Source: Desulfatitalea tepidiphila (GTDB taxonomy: Bacteria > Desulfobacterota > Desulfobacteria > Desulfobacterales > Desulfosarcinaceae). Taken from it: 64,000 bases of DNA. Under the pieces are notes generated by a model. It did no database searches. It saw only the letters and a list, made by a program, of their open reading frames with translations, and was not told the origin of the DNA. Location: NCBI RefSeq assembly GCF_001293685.1, contig NZ_BCAG01000001.1, positions 868,001 to 932,000 of the forward strand. The letters run 5' to 3'. The number at the start of each line of letters is the position of its first letter. Position 1 is the first letter of the stretch. The position numbers were made by a program, and so were the translations under genes. Below are positions 1 through 8,071 of the stretch, in pieces.

Positions 1-321
1 CTTATAGGCCAGCAATTCCCGGATGTCATCGGACAGGGAGGTGACTTCGATCTGGTATTCGCTGTTGATCGTTCGGATAATTGCCGATTCTTCCGCGAAA
101 CCCAGTTCCACGATGACTTGGCCAAGCCTGACTGCGCGGCCCTTTTGGATCAGGATCTCGCGTTGGCTGTCCAGGGCGCTTTTAAGCTGGAACTCGGTAA
201 TGATGCCGTTGCGTTTGAGGACCTCACCAATAAACAGGTCGTCGCGTGTCACATGACCCCGGCGCAGGCGTCCGCGCACCTGGCCGAGGAAGGTGGCTAT
301 GGGCCTTAGAAACGGCAGCAT
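1..321 (-). CDS. GspE/PilB-type ATPase N-terminal domain (partial, runs off the window)
   Basis: Only the first 107 codons are present; the frame is open to base 1, so the rest lies outside the window. The ATG at 321 is preceded by GGAGG with good spacing. After a basic start, residues about 30-100 contain a GEVLKRNGIIT...LGQVIVELGF pattern typical of the N-terminal (T2SSE_N/MshEN) domain that precedes the ATPase core of type II secretion and type IV pilus assembly ATPases. By family, this domain contacts the inner-membrane platform or binds nucleotide messengers. The Walker motifs that would prove an ATPase are not visible here, so another MshEN-containing regulator remains possible. Confidence 0.55.
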   Translation of the reverse strand, partial: MLPFLRPIATFLGQVRGRLRRGHVTRDDLFIGEVLKRNGIITEFQLKSALDSQREILIQKGRAVRLGQVIVELGFAEESAIIRTINSEYQIEVTSLSDDIRELLAYK

Positions 322-406
322 CTATTTGTTCCTACCTCCATCAAACAGTAACGCAACGAGCGGGATCGATCGACTTTCAATGAGTCCCCGGTCGACCTCC
401 GGTCCT

Positions 407-430
407 AATATGCTGAAGAACCAGCATATT
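407..430. repeat. Perfect 9-bp inverted repeat in a divergent intergenic region
   Basis: AATATGCTG and its complement are separated by a 6-base loop and followed by TTT. It lies between divergently oriented genes starting at 321 and 639, so it may be an operator rather than a terminator. The rest of the 317-base gap shows no further gene. Confidence 0.4.
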
Positions 431-638
431 TTTGCGAAACGGGTGCCGTGGGCGGCCGTTGACCATGAGAGACACTATAGAGACATAACACCCTGTTGTC
501 AAAGGGATTGGGTGCGGTCCTTGGACAGGTCCGCTTCGGATCGATTTCGGACGCTCAGTCGTTGCCGTACCCTTTTACAATCCCGATCCATGATTATAGT
601 CGTGGTTAATCTTTTACATCCAGCCAAAGGAGGATGAC

Positions 639-908
639 ATGAGCAACAGACCTGACATCGATAAAAATGAACTTTGTGAGAAAATCCGTGAGATATACCC
701 CGATATCGGTACATGCGGCATCGATATCGACGTCAACTACAGCGATGAGCAGCAACGGTGGGTGGTCGACCTGAAAAAGGATGCCCATGAGCTGAAAACC
801 TATCTTGAAGATGGCGACGCGGAGCTCTGTTTGACCGGTAAACAGTGTGTTGGCCTGGGGATAGAGATCGCACAGCTCGTCGGCAATATTGAAAGAATGC
901 CCGGATAA
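639..908 (+). CDS. Small acidic hypothetical protein
   Basis: An 89-residue soluble acidic protein of unknown function. The start is well supported by an AGGAGG Shine-Dalgarno six bases upstream. It contains three Cys (in LCEK, GTCGIDID and GKQCVGL) but no recognised metal-binding motif, no signal peptide and no membrane segment. The alternation of charged residues in the middle third (DVNYSDEQQRWVVDLKKD) suggests a small alpha/beta domain. It stands alone between a divergent GspE-type gene and fumC. I do not recognise the family; small proteins of this kind are common in sulfate reducers. Confidence 0.65.
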   Translation: MSNRPDIDKNELCEKIREIYPDIGTCGIDIDVNYSDEQQRWVVDLKKDAHELKTYLEDGDAELCLTGKQCVGLGIEIAQLVGNIERMPG

Positions 909-1105
909 ATGGCCGAACCAGGCGAAAGGTGGCCTCTTATCCCGCCCAACGCTGTTCGGGGAAGGTGTCGTAAACGCCCTTTGAACGATGCCTTTCCCGA
1001 GCGCTGAGCGGGTTGTGTTGTTTTTTTGCTTGAGGCTTTAATGACTGGTTCATACTTATGTTTAGTGGTATTGTAACCTATTTTAACTGCTTATGAGGGG
1101 CAACC

Positions 1106-2491
1106 ATGCCTTCGATCGTCGCCTCCCGGGAATTTCGTGAAGAACAAGACAGCATGGGCGTCGTGCGTGTTCCAGCAGAGGCGTACTATGGCTCTCAAAC
1201 CCAACGGGCGGCAGAGAATTTCGCAGGCAGCGGGATCAAACCTCCCACGGCTTTTTTACACGCCCTGGCCCTGGTAAAACGCTGCGCGGCGCAGACAAAT
1301 GCCGTATTGGGAATTTTGGAGACCCGCCTGGCCGATGCCATTGTCGCATCGGCCGACGAGGTTCTTACCGGTGCCTTCGACGATCAATTCGTGGTGGACC
1401 TGTTTCAAACCGGATCGGGCACTTCCACCAACATGAACATGAACGAGGTGCTGGCGTCACGGGCCAACGAAATATTGACCGGGCAACGGGGCGGAAGGTC
1501 GCCGGTCCACCCCAACGACCATGTCAACATGGGACAGTCGAGCAACGATGCGATACCGACGGCGTTGCATGTCGCGGCGGCCCGGCATATCGACCAGGCC
1601 CTGCGGCCGGCCCTCGACCATCTGAGGGCGTCGCTGGCCCAAAAGTCGATCGCCTTCAATCATGTGCGCAAAATCGGAAGAACCCACCTGCAGGACGCCG
1701 TTCCCATGACGCTCGGCCAGGCCTTCTCGGGTTTCGTTCGCCAAATCGATCTGGCCATCGAGCGTATGGACGCGGTCATGCCCAGGTTGTGCGAATTGGC
1801 GTTGGGAGGTACGGCCGTGGGCAGTGGTCTCAATGCCCATCCCCAGTTTGCGGGTGCGACCATCGAGCGCCTATCCAACCTGACCAAGATCCGGTTCACC
1901 GAGGCGGCTAACCATTTCGAGGCCCAGGGTGCGCGCGATGCGGTCGTTGAAACCAGCGGCGCACTCAAGACCGTGGCGGTCGGTCTGGTGAAAATCGCCA
2001 ATGACATCCGTTGGCTGGGGTCGGGCCCCCGTTGCGGTATCGGTGAGCTCAGGCTGCCCGCCTTGCAGCCCGGTTCGTCTATCATGCCGGGCAAGGTCAA
2101 CCCCGTGATCCCGGAAGCGGTGATCCAGATGGCCTACCAGGTGATGGGCAACGATACGACGATTACCCTCGCCGGTCAGTCCGGAAATTTCGAGTTGAAT
2201 GTGACCCTGCCGCTGCTGGCCCACAACCTGCTGCAGTCTCTGGACATGGTAGCGGTCGCCGCTCGTCTGCTGGCCGACAAGTGTGTTCAAAAGTTGGAAG
2301 CGGACGAAAAAAGATGCGAACAGTTCATCGAACAAAGCCTCGCGCTGGTGACCGGGCTTGTTCCCGACATCGGGTACGACCGGGCCGCCGAATTGGCCAA
2401 GCGCGCCTACGATACCGGAAAAACCATTCGTCAGGTGGTCACCGAGGCAAGGGTGCTGCCTGAAAAAAGAATTGATGAGCTACTGGGCTGA
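1106..2491 (+). CDS. fumC: Class II fumarate hydratase (fumarase/aspartase superfamily)
   Basis: 461 residues, the usual length for iron-independent class II fumarase, which interconverts fumarate and L-malate in the TCA cycle. Superfamily landmarks are all present: TGSGTSTNMN near residue 102, HPNDHVNMGQSSND near 135, KIGRTHLQDA near 190, and the signature loop GSSIMPGKVNP near 322 carrying the catalytic serine. The signature is followed by VIPE, a sequence more often seen in aspartate ammonia-lyases, so the substrate is not settled by motif alone. The TGSGT and NDIRWLGSGPRCG blocks favour fumarase. The ATG at 1106 follows a GAGGGG ribosome-binding site. The gene appears monocistronic. Confidence 0.85.
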   Translation: MPSIVASREFREEQDSMGVVRVPAEAYYGSQTQRAAENFAGSGIKPPTAFLHALALVKRCAAQTNAVLGILETRLADAIVASADEVLTGAFDDQFVVDLFQTGSGTSTNMNMNEVLASRANEILTGQRGGRSPVHPNDHVNMGQSSNDAIPTALHVAAARHIDQALRPALDHLRASLAQKSIAFNHVRKIGRTHLQDAVPMTLGQAFSGFVRQIDLAIERMDAVMPRLCELALGGTAVGSGLNAHPQFAGATIERLSNLTKIRFTEAANHFEAQGARDAVVETSGALKTVAVGLVKIANDIRWLGSGPRCGIGELRLPALQPGSSIMPGKVNPVIPEAVIQMAYQVMGNDTTITLAGQSGNFELNVTLPLLAHNLLQSLDMVAVAARLLADKCVQKLEADEKRCEQFIEQSLALVTGLVPDIGYDRAAELAKRAYDTGKTIRQVVTEARVLPEKRIDELLG

Positions 2492-2568
2492 GGTGCGATT
2501 CGCATGGCCCGGAGACACGAAGTCATGGTAGACGCAGATAATATTCCTTAACGATGAAGGAGGTAAAC

Positions 2569-2778
2569 ATGGCCGAAAAGCGCTATCAGATCAAATCCGC
2601 CTGCCCCCAATGCGGGTGCAGCTTTGCCACCAACCTATCCGCAGAGGAGCTCAAGCGGCGTTATGGCGATGTGCCCAATATCGAGATGGAGTGCGGTGAA
2701 TGCATGGTCCATTACACCACCACCATGGCAGAGGCATGCCCGGAGTGGGACAAGGAGTGTAAACTGAAAGCCAAATAG
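2569..2778 (+). CDS. Small zinc-ribbon protein
   Basis: A 69-residue protein with two Cys pairs, CPQCGC near residue 12 and CGEC near 43, plus two later Cys. This is the layout of a small zinc ribbon or rubredoxin-like knuckle. The start is fixed by AAGGAGG seven bases before the ATG at 2569; an upstream in-frame ATG at 2554 overlaps that ribosome-binding site and is less likely. It precedes a ferritin-like gene by about 60 bases in the same direction, so the two may be co-transcribed. The function is unknown; a role in metal or redox handling is only an inference from the Cys pattern and neighbour. Confidence 0.65.
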   Translation: MAEKRYQIKSACPQCGCSFATNLSAEELKRRYGDVPNIEMECGECMVHYTTTMAEACPEWDKECKLKAK

Positions 2779-2838
2779 TGCCTATTTACAAATAATTTTA
2801 GTTGGATACACGAGAACGAGGGAAAGGAACCTGCCAAG

Positions 2839-3315
2839 ATGATGTACGATTTCAACGCCGATGACATTTTTGAAATTGCTGAACAACTGGAGCGAAACGG
2901 TGCCCAATTCTACCGCACCGCAGCCGGATCCACCCAGGATTCGGATGCGCGCGAGCTGTTGCTCAAACTGGCTGCCATGGAAGATGATCACGAGAAGACT
3001 TTTGCCCAAATGAGATCCGAGCTCAAGGCCTCTGAGAAGAAGGCGACCGTTTTCGATCCGGAAGGCGATGCGGTGGCCTATCTCAGGGCATTGGCAGACA
3101 CGCGTGTTTTTTTCGAAAAACCGATCGACACCTCTTCCCTGGAGGCAATTTTGAAAGATGCCATCACGGCCGAAAAGGATTCCATTGTTTTTTACCTGGG
3201 GATGCGCGAAGCGGTGCCGGCGGATCTGGGGCGCGATCGGCTGGACGACGTGATTCAGGAAGAGATGGGGCACATCCGCTTGTTGAGCAAATCCCTGGTG
3301 GCCTCGAAAAAATAG
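2839..3315 (+). CDS. Ferritin-like (rubrerythrin-type) di-iron protein without rubredoxin domain
   Basis: 158 residues predicted as a four-helix bundle. Carboxylate/His motifs at the expected spacing are visible: E near residue 14 (IAEQLERNGAQFY), EDDHEK near 52, E in AEKDSIVFY near 114, and EEMGHI near 145. These match the di-iron site of rubrerythrin/erythrin-type proteins, which reduce peroxide or store iron in the cytoplasm of anaerobes. The C-terminal rubredoxin domain of classical rubrerythrin is absent, so electrons would have to come from a separate donor. It follows a small zinc-ribbon gene and converges on the Crp/Fnr regulator. Confidence 0.8.
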   Translation: MMYDFNADDIFEIAEQLERNGAQFYRTAAGSTQDSDARELLLKLAAMEDDHEKTFAQMRSELKASEKKATVFDPEGDAVAYLRALADTRVFFEKPIDTSSLEAILKDAITAEKDSIVFYLGMREAVPADLGRDRLDDVIQEEMGHIRLLSKSLVASKK

Positions 3316-3365
3316 CTTTCCCCCCACACGCTGCGATCTGTCGTGTTTTGGATGGGGCTTCGGCG

Positions 3366-3394
3366 CGGGGCTGCGATAGAAGGATGCAGCCCCG
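3366..3394. terminator. 9-bp hairpin between convergent genes
   Basis: CGGGGCTGC and its perfect complement flank an 11-base loop. It sits between the ends of a plus-strand ferritin-like gene and the minus-strand regulator, the position expected for a shared terminator. No T-run follows on the plus strand. Confidence 0.5.
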
Positions 3395-3477
3395 TCCGCC
3401 GGCCATTTCCTGATGCGGTGGACCGCTTGCCGGATCGGTCATCCACACCACCACCGATCACATGGATCGTCGCCCGG

Positions 3478-4185
3478 CTACTCCGCCAGCCGGCCGTTTT
3501 CTGCGAGATCTTCGAGTGCGGTTCGATCATTGATAGCGATCTCCGCTCCCTGCACCGTGATGATCCCCTGCGCGGACATCTTGCCCAGTATGCGCGAGAG
3601 CGTTTCCGGAATGGTCCCCAACAGGCTGGCCAATTGCCCTTTGGAAATCGGCAGGCGGATGTCATTTGCCGACGCCAGCTCTTCGGAGAGGTAAAGCAGA
3701 TAGGAGGCCAATCGACCCGGCACCTCCTTCAGGGATAAATTCTCCACCTGAACCGTAAACTGGCGCAGCCGCATGCTGAGCATAGCCAGCATGTTGAGCG
3801 CCAGGGAAGGATGGGCGGTGATTAGATCGATGAACACCTGGCGGGGGAAAAAGAGCAACCGGCTTTTTTCCACGGCTTGGGCGTTGGCTGGAAAATGTTG
3901 CCCCGAGAAGACCGGTACTTCCCCGAATGGCTGGCCCGGACCGTATATGTGCAGGATCTGTTCTTTGCCTTCCGGGGATACCTTGAAGATCTTAATTTTT
4001 CCGGTGGAAACGATATAAAAGCCGTTCCCCTCGTCCCCTTCCCAGAAGATCGGGGCATTGCGATCAAAGGACATTTCCCGGCTGATCTCCTCGAGCCGGT
4101 CCAGCTGTTCGTTATCCAGGCCGCCGAACAAGGGGCTCAGGTTGAGAATATCACGTTTTCGGAACCCTTCGGTGTCTGATGCCAT
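3478..4185 (-). CDS. hcpR: Crp/Fnr-family regulator, HcpR type
   Basis: 235 residues with an N-terminal cyclic-nucleotide-binding-like beta-barrel (GNGFYIVSTGKIKIF, FGEVPVFSG) and a C-terminal winged helix-turn-helix (SKGQLASLLGTIPETLSRIL near residue 180). It lacks the N-terminal Cys cluster of E. coli FNR. It lies divergent from hcp, and two TTGAC-N4-GTCAA-type palindromes sit in the shared intergenic region. This arrangement is the hallmark of HcpR, the nitrosative-stress regulator of sulfate reducers. By family, it senses NO or nitrite and activates hcp. The ATG at 4185 gives the standard family length. The assignment rests on sequence class and context; the sensing cofactor cannot be read here. 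Confidence 0.8.
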   Translation of the reverse strand: MASDTEGFRKRDILNLSPLFGGLDNEQLDRLEEISREMSFDRNAPIFWEGDEGNGFYIVSTGKIKIFKVSPEGKEQILHIYGPGQPFGEVPVFSGQHFPANAQAVEKSRLLFFPRQVFIDLITAHPSLALNMLAMLSMRLRQFTVQVENLSLKEVPGRLASYLLYLSEELASANDIRLPISKGQLASLLGTIPETLSRILGKMSAQGIITVQGAEIAINDRTALEDLAENGRLAE

Positions 4186-4340
4186 GTGAACTCTGTCCCT
4201 TCCGGCTTTCCCGGAAGTGTTGCATGAATCGTTTCAAAACCAGGGGGAGCGATCGATACAGAAGCTTCTGTAAAGGAGCCTTTGTCCGGAACCGGTGCAA
4301 CCAGCTGCCCGCCGAAATTGAGGGCACTTTGATCGATAAC

Positions 4341-4354
4341 TTGATTTAAGTCAA
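4341..4354. promoter_or_regulatory. Putative HcpR operator 1
   Basis: TTGATTTAAGTCAA, a near-perfect palindrome matching the FNR/HcpR-type TTGAC-N4-GTCAA pattern. It lies between hcpR and hcp, nearer the regulator, and could serve autoregulation. Confidence 0.6.
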
Positions 4355-4423
4355 GGTGTCTCGGCGGCCCATGGGTTACACCTCGCCCCAGGTGAAGGGA
4401 AAAACGCATCATTCAACCCGGGC

Positions 4424-4437
4424 TTGACTTAGGTCAA
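4424..4437. promoter_or_regulatory. Putative HcpR operator 2
   Basis: TTGACTTAGGTCAA, an exact match to TTGAC-N4-GTCAA. It is about 98 bases upstream of the hcp start codon, a plausible activator position. Confidence 0.7.
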
Positions 4438-4534
4438 TGCCATCCCCGAACGGATGAGGTTAGGGTAGGGGAAAATCGAGGCCGAAGATTCGGTTCAACA
4501 TGTCGAGGCGTAAAAAAAGAAAAGGAGGCACACC

Positions 4535-6160
4535 ATGTTTTGTTTTCAATGTGAACAGACAGCCAAAGGCGAAGGATGCACCAAAATCGGCGTATGCGGC
4601 AAGCAACCCGATACGGCTGCCCTTCAGGATCTTTTGATATACGCGGTCAAGGGGCTTTCCAAAGTGGCGGTGGCTGCGGGCAAGGCCGGCATCAGCGACC
4701 CGCAGGTGCACAAGTTCACCTGCGAGGCGATTTTTTCCACGTTGACCAACGTGGATTTCGATCCGGATCGTTTCGTGGCCATGATTCGCGAGTGTGTGCG
4801 GCTGCGCGACGACCTAAAGGCCACGGTCGAGGCGGCCGGTACGCAAGTCGGATCGGATGGACCGGTGGGGTTTGTGCCCGGAGCCGACCGGGCGGCCATG
4901 GTATCCCAGGGGGAAAAGGTGGGGATCCCTTCGGTCGAGGAGCTCGATCCGGATATTCGCAGCCTGCGGGAGTTGCTGGTCTACGGCATCAAGGGGCTGG
5001 CGGCCTACACGGACCATGCCCGGATCCTGGGGCAGGAAGATGAGGCGGTCTATCGGTTCGTCAATGAGGCCATGGCCGCTACCCTGGACAATACATTGGG
5101 AGTCAACGACCTGGTCGGGCTGGCGCTCAAATGCGGGGAAGTCAATCTGCGGGCCATGGAGCTGCTCGACGCCGGCAACACGGGTACATACGGCCATCCG
5201 GTGCCGACCGCGGTACCCCTCGGACACAAGAAGGGCAAGGCGCTGCTCGTTTCGGGCCACGACCTGAAGGATCTGGAGATGATCCTGCAGCAGACCGAGG
5301 GCAAGGGCATTTACGTCTACACCCATGGCGAAATGTTGCCCACGCATGGATATCCGGGATTGAAAAAATATGGCCATTTCTACGGTCATTACGGCACGGC
5401 CTGGCAGAATCAGGCCAAGGAGTTCGCGGCATTCCCGGGCGCCATCGTCATGACCACCAACTGCATTCAGAAGCCCAAAGAGAGCTATCAGGACAATATC
5501 TTCACCACCGGGTTGGTGGGATGGCCGGGTGTCCAACACATCGCCGACAAGAATTTCGCTCCGGCCATCGATAAAGCCCTGGCGCTGCCGGGGTTCGAAA
5601 GCGACGAACCGGGTAAATCGGTCATGGTCGGTTTCGGTCGCAACGCGGTGCTGGGCGTGGCCGGCCAGGTGATCGAAGCGGTCAAAAACAAAGCCATCCG
5701 TCACTTTTTCCTGGTGGGCGGCTGCGACGGCGCCAAGCCGGGCCGCGACTACTACACGCGGCTGGTCGAACAGATTCCCAAAGATTGTGTTATTCTGACC
5801 CTGGCCTGCGGCAAATTCCGCTTTTTCGACAAGGAGTTGGGTGATATCGGCGGCATTCCCCGCCTGCTGGACATCGGTCAGTGCAATGATGCCTACTCGG
5901 CCATCAAGATCGCGGCGGCCCTGGCCGATGCCTTTGGGTGCGGCGTCAACGACCTGCCGCTTTCCATGATCCTCTCGTGGTACGAGCAGAAGGCGTGTGT
6001 CATCTTGCTGAGCCTGCTCCACCTGGGTATCAAGAACATCCGCCTGGGTCCGAGTCTGCCGGCTTTTATCAGTCCCAACGTGCTCGACGTGCTGGTAAAG
6101 AATTTCAACATCATGCCGATCAGCACGCCGGAACAGGATTTGAAGGCGATTTTGGGATAG
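4535..6160 (+). CDS. hcp: Hydroxylamine reductase / hybrid cluster protein (class I)
   Basis: 541 residues. The N-terminus carries Cys3, Cys6, Cys15 and Cys21 (CX2CX8CX5C), the class I pattern of strict anaerobes that binds a [4Fe-4S] cluster. The rest matches the Hcp fold that holds the hybrid Fe-S-O cluster, for example GGCDGAKPGRDYYT and LACGKFRF. By family, Hcp reduces hydroxylamine and acts as an NO reductase in nitrosative-stress defence in the cytoplasm. AAAGGAGG precedes the ATG at 4535. It is divergent from the HcpR-like regulator, with two operators between, and is followed by an HD-like protein and a ferredoxin-domain protein that probably form its operon. Confidence 0.93.
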   Translation: MFCFQCEQTAKGEGCTKIGVCGKQPDTAALQDLLIYAVKGLSKVAVAAGKAGISDPQVHKFTCEAIFSTLTNVDFDPDRFVAMIRECVRLRDDLKATVEAAGTQVGSDGPVGFVPGADRAAMVSQGEKVGIPSVEELDPDIRSLRELLVYGIKGLAAYTDHARILGQEDEAVYRFVNEAMAATLDNTLGVNDLVGLALKCGEVNLRAMELLDAGNTGTYGHPVPTAVPLGHKKGKALLVSGHDLKDLEMILQQTEGKGIYVYTHGEMLPTHGYPGLKKYGHFYGHYGTAWQNQAKEFAAFPGAIVMTTNCIQKPKESYQDNIFTTGLVGWPGVQHIADKNFAPAIDKALALPGFESDEPGKSVMVGFGRNAVLGVAGQVIEAVKNKAIRHFFLVGGCDGAKPGRDYYTRLVEQIPKDCVILTLACGKFRFFDKELGDIGGIPRLLDIGQCNDAYSAIKIAAALADAFGCGVNDLPLSMILSWYEQKACVILLSLLHLGIKNIRLGPSLPAFISPNVLDVLVKNFNIMPISTPEQDLKAILG

Positions 6161-6320
6161 GGTGCCAGATGCTTTCCCGGGGCGGTTCGTCCGCTCCGGG
6201 AAGGCAACCGTTTAGCCTTCTGGTGGTCGATCCCTGATTAGGCGGGTTGCGCCCATGCATCGAGAGGGACCGACCATCAGACGACTGAACCTGACCGTTC
6301 GAGATCAAGGAGGTGCGACA

Positions 6321-7022
6321 ATGAAATGTCCTGGACAAGATACCCAATTCTGGGATGCCAAATCCATATTCGAAGCCCCTTGTCCGCAGTGCGGCCGTCC
6401 GGTGGAGTTCTTCAAGGACGACACCAGCCGTAGATGCGGCCACTGTGGTCATCGCTTTGTCAACCCCAAGATGGACTTCGGTTGTGCCGCCTACTGCAAA
6501 TTCGCCGAACAGTGTCTCGGCCAGCTGCCCCCCGAACTGGTGGCCCAGAAAGAAGAGCTTTTCAAAGACCGGGTGGCCATTGCGGTCAAGCGCCACTTGA
6601 AGACCGATTTCAAACGAATCGGTCGGGCGGCCCGCCGGTCGCGTCATGCCGAACAGATCTGTCGGGAGGAGCAGGCCAACCCGGCCGCCGTGCTGATCGC
6701 CGCCTATCTGTGGGACATCGGGGCCGCATCGCCGGAGGCCGGCGCAGAGGGCGGCCCGGCGCACGCCTTGCTCGCCGATTTGAAGGCTCCGGCGCCGTTG
6801 ATCGAAAAAGTGATGGGAATTCTCGGTGATCCCAGCAGTGCCAGCGGGGATGGACACAAAGACCGTCTGGTGGCCGGAGATGCCGCCGCGATCGTCAACC
6901 TTGAGGACGCGCTGAAGCAGGATCCGGCCCTGAGCGACGGCATGGCGGAACAGATCGAGCGCCAATTGAAGACCGATACGGGTAGAGCCTACGCCCGGAA
7001 GATGTTGTTGGGTGCCGAATAA
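6321..7022 (+). CDS. Zinc-ribbon plus degenerate HD-domain protein of the hcp operon
   Basis: 233 residues from the ATG at 6321, chosen because AAGGAGG lies seven bases upstream. Residues about 15-60 hold Cys pairs (CPQC, CGHC, CAAYC, C) typical of a zinc ribbon. The remainder resembles HD phosphohydrolases that accompany hcp in other sulfate reducers, with RHAEQI and a later GDAAAIVNLE segment. However, the HD doublet position reads YLWDIG instead of LHDIG, so the metal-binding His is a Trp, and the expected downstream HH segment is not visible. Catalysis of the usual kind is therefore doubtful; a binding or regulatory role is more likely. It is followed 22 bases later by a ferredoxin-like gene. 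Confidence 0.65.
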   Translation: MKCPGQDTQFWDAKSIFEAPCPQCGRPVEFFKDDTSRRCGHCGHRFVNPKMDFGCAAYCKFAEQCLGQLPPELVAQKEELFKDRVAIAVKRHLKTDFKRIGRAARRSRHAEQICREEQANPAAVLIAAYLWDIGAASPEAGAEGGPAHALLADLKAPAPLIEKVMGILGDPSSASGDGHKDRLVAGDAAAIVNLEDALKQDPALSDGMAEQIERQLKTDTGRAYARKMLLGAE

Positions 7023-7044
7023 ACGACCTAATGTGAGGTATGTT

Positions 7045-7788
7045 ATGAAGATAAAGCGTAAAATCATTCAAATAGACGAAGAGAAGTGCGACGGCTGCGG
7101 CAATTGCGTGATCGGCTGTGCCGAGGGGGCCCTGGCCATCGTGGACGGCAAAGCCAAAGTCATTTCAGATAACCTTTGCGACGGTTTGGGCGCCTGTATC
7201 GGCGAATGCCCCCAAGGGGCGCTGACAATCATCGAACGGGAAGCCGAAGCGTTCGATGAGGAGGCCGTCGAGGCACGCCTGTCGACCCGCCAGCAAGACG
7301 TTCCGAAAGAAAAACCCATGGCCTGCGGCTGTCCTTCGGCCCAGATCCAAAGTTTCAGCCCGTGCGCCAAAGCCAATCGGCCCGTGCGCCAGACCGCGGA
7401 AAATGAGTCGACCTTATCCCATTGGCCGGTGCAGATCCGCCTGGTGCCGCCCGACGCTCCATTCCTGAAAGGCGCGGACCTGCTGGTCGCAGCCGATTGC
7501 GTTCCAGTGGCATTTCCGTCGTTTCACCAGGATTTCCTGCAAGGCAAAACAGTGATGCTGGGATGCCCCAAGTTCGACGACGTCCAGCTCTATGTGGAAA
7601 AGTTCGCCGCCATCTTCAAGACAGCCGGCATCAAACGTATCACCATCGTGATCATGGAGGTGCCATGTTGCGCCGGGATGCCCAGAATCGTTCAAAAAGC
7701 GATGGAGAAGGCCGGCGTACAGATTCCTGTCGAGCAGGTGGTGGTCAGCACCCGTGGCCGCATCCTCGAAACACGTAAGGTGGCCTGA
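7045..7788 (+). CDS. Ferredoxin-domain protein linked to Hcp (two 4Fe-4S motifs plus C-terminal Cys-rich domain)
   Basis: 247 residues. The N-terminal 60 residues hold two 4Fe-4S motifs: CDGCGNCVIGC is complete, while the second reads CDGLGACIGECP, with Leu in place of the second Cys. The middle has a MACGCPSAQ motif and the C-terminal half has GCPKFDD and PCCAGMPRI, a pattern common in ferredoxin proteins adjacent to hcp in Desulfovibrio. It probably supplies electrons to Hcp. The ATG at 7045 follows GTGAGG; the upstream GTG-type start would overlap the preceding gene. Loss of a Cys in the second cluster motif suggests a 3Fe-4S or altered cluster, an inference from sequence only. Confidence 0.8.
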   Translation: MKIKRKIIQIDEEKCDGCGNCVIGCAEGALAIVDGKAKVISDNLCDGLGACIGECPQGALTIIEREAEAFDEEAVEARLSTRQQDVPKEKPMACGCPSAQIQSFSPCAKANRPVRQTAENESTLSHWPVQIRLVPPDAPFLKGADLLVAADCVPVAFPSFHQDFLQGKTVMLGCPKFDDVQLYVEKFAAIFKTAGIKRITIVIMEVPCCAGMPRIVQKAMEKAGVQIPVEQVVVSTRGRILETRKVA

Positions 7789-7838
7789 CGGCCTTGCCCG
7801 GCTCTTTTTTCTTGATTCGAGATCAGGCATCCATGCAT

Positions 7839-7865
7839 GACGGGCGGGCCTAAAGCCCGCCCGTC
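7839..7865. terminator. 11-bp GC-rich hairpin downstream of the hcp operon
   Basis: GACGGGCGGGC, loop CTAAA, and a perfect complement, 50 bases after the ferredoxin gene. No T-run follows, so termination is inferred. A similar GGGCGGGC hairpin occurs at 53678-53698. Confidence 0.55.
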
Positions 7866-8071
7866 GCCTTCATGAGACCCTCTCTTCATCCTATCCCGCC
7901 GAATCGCTTGACGATACGTTGTAACTCGCCTAAGTTGGCCGCGTCGTTTGTTCCGGTTTTATTTTTTTCTATGAAAGACCGTTGGTGTAAACAAATCGAA
8001 AATGTCTGACGTCTTTATGGTTAACAAGGGGTTAATCCGGGAGGCGTGGGGCTTCGAAATGAAAAGACGCT

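Noticed and set aside
4814-6022. A 402-codon minus-strand ORF opposite hcp
   Set aside because: It lies antisense to a clear hcp gene, has composition typical of a GC-rich shadow frame and no recognised domain.
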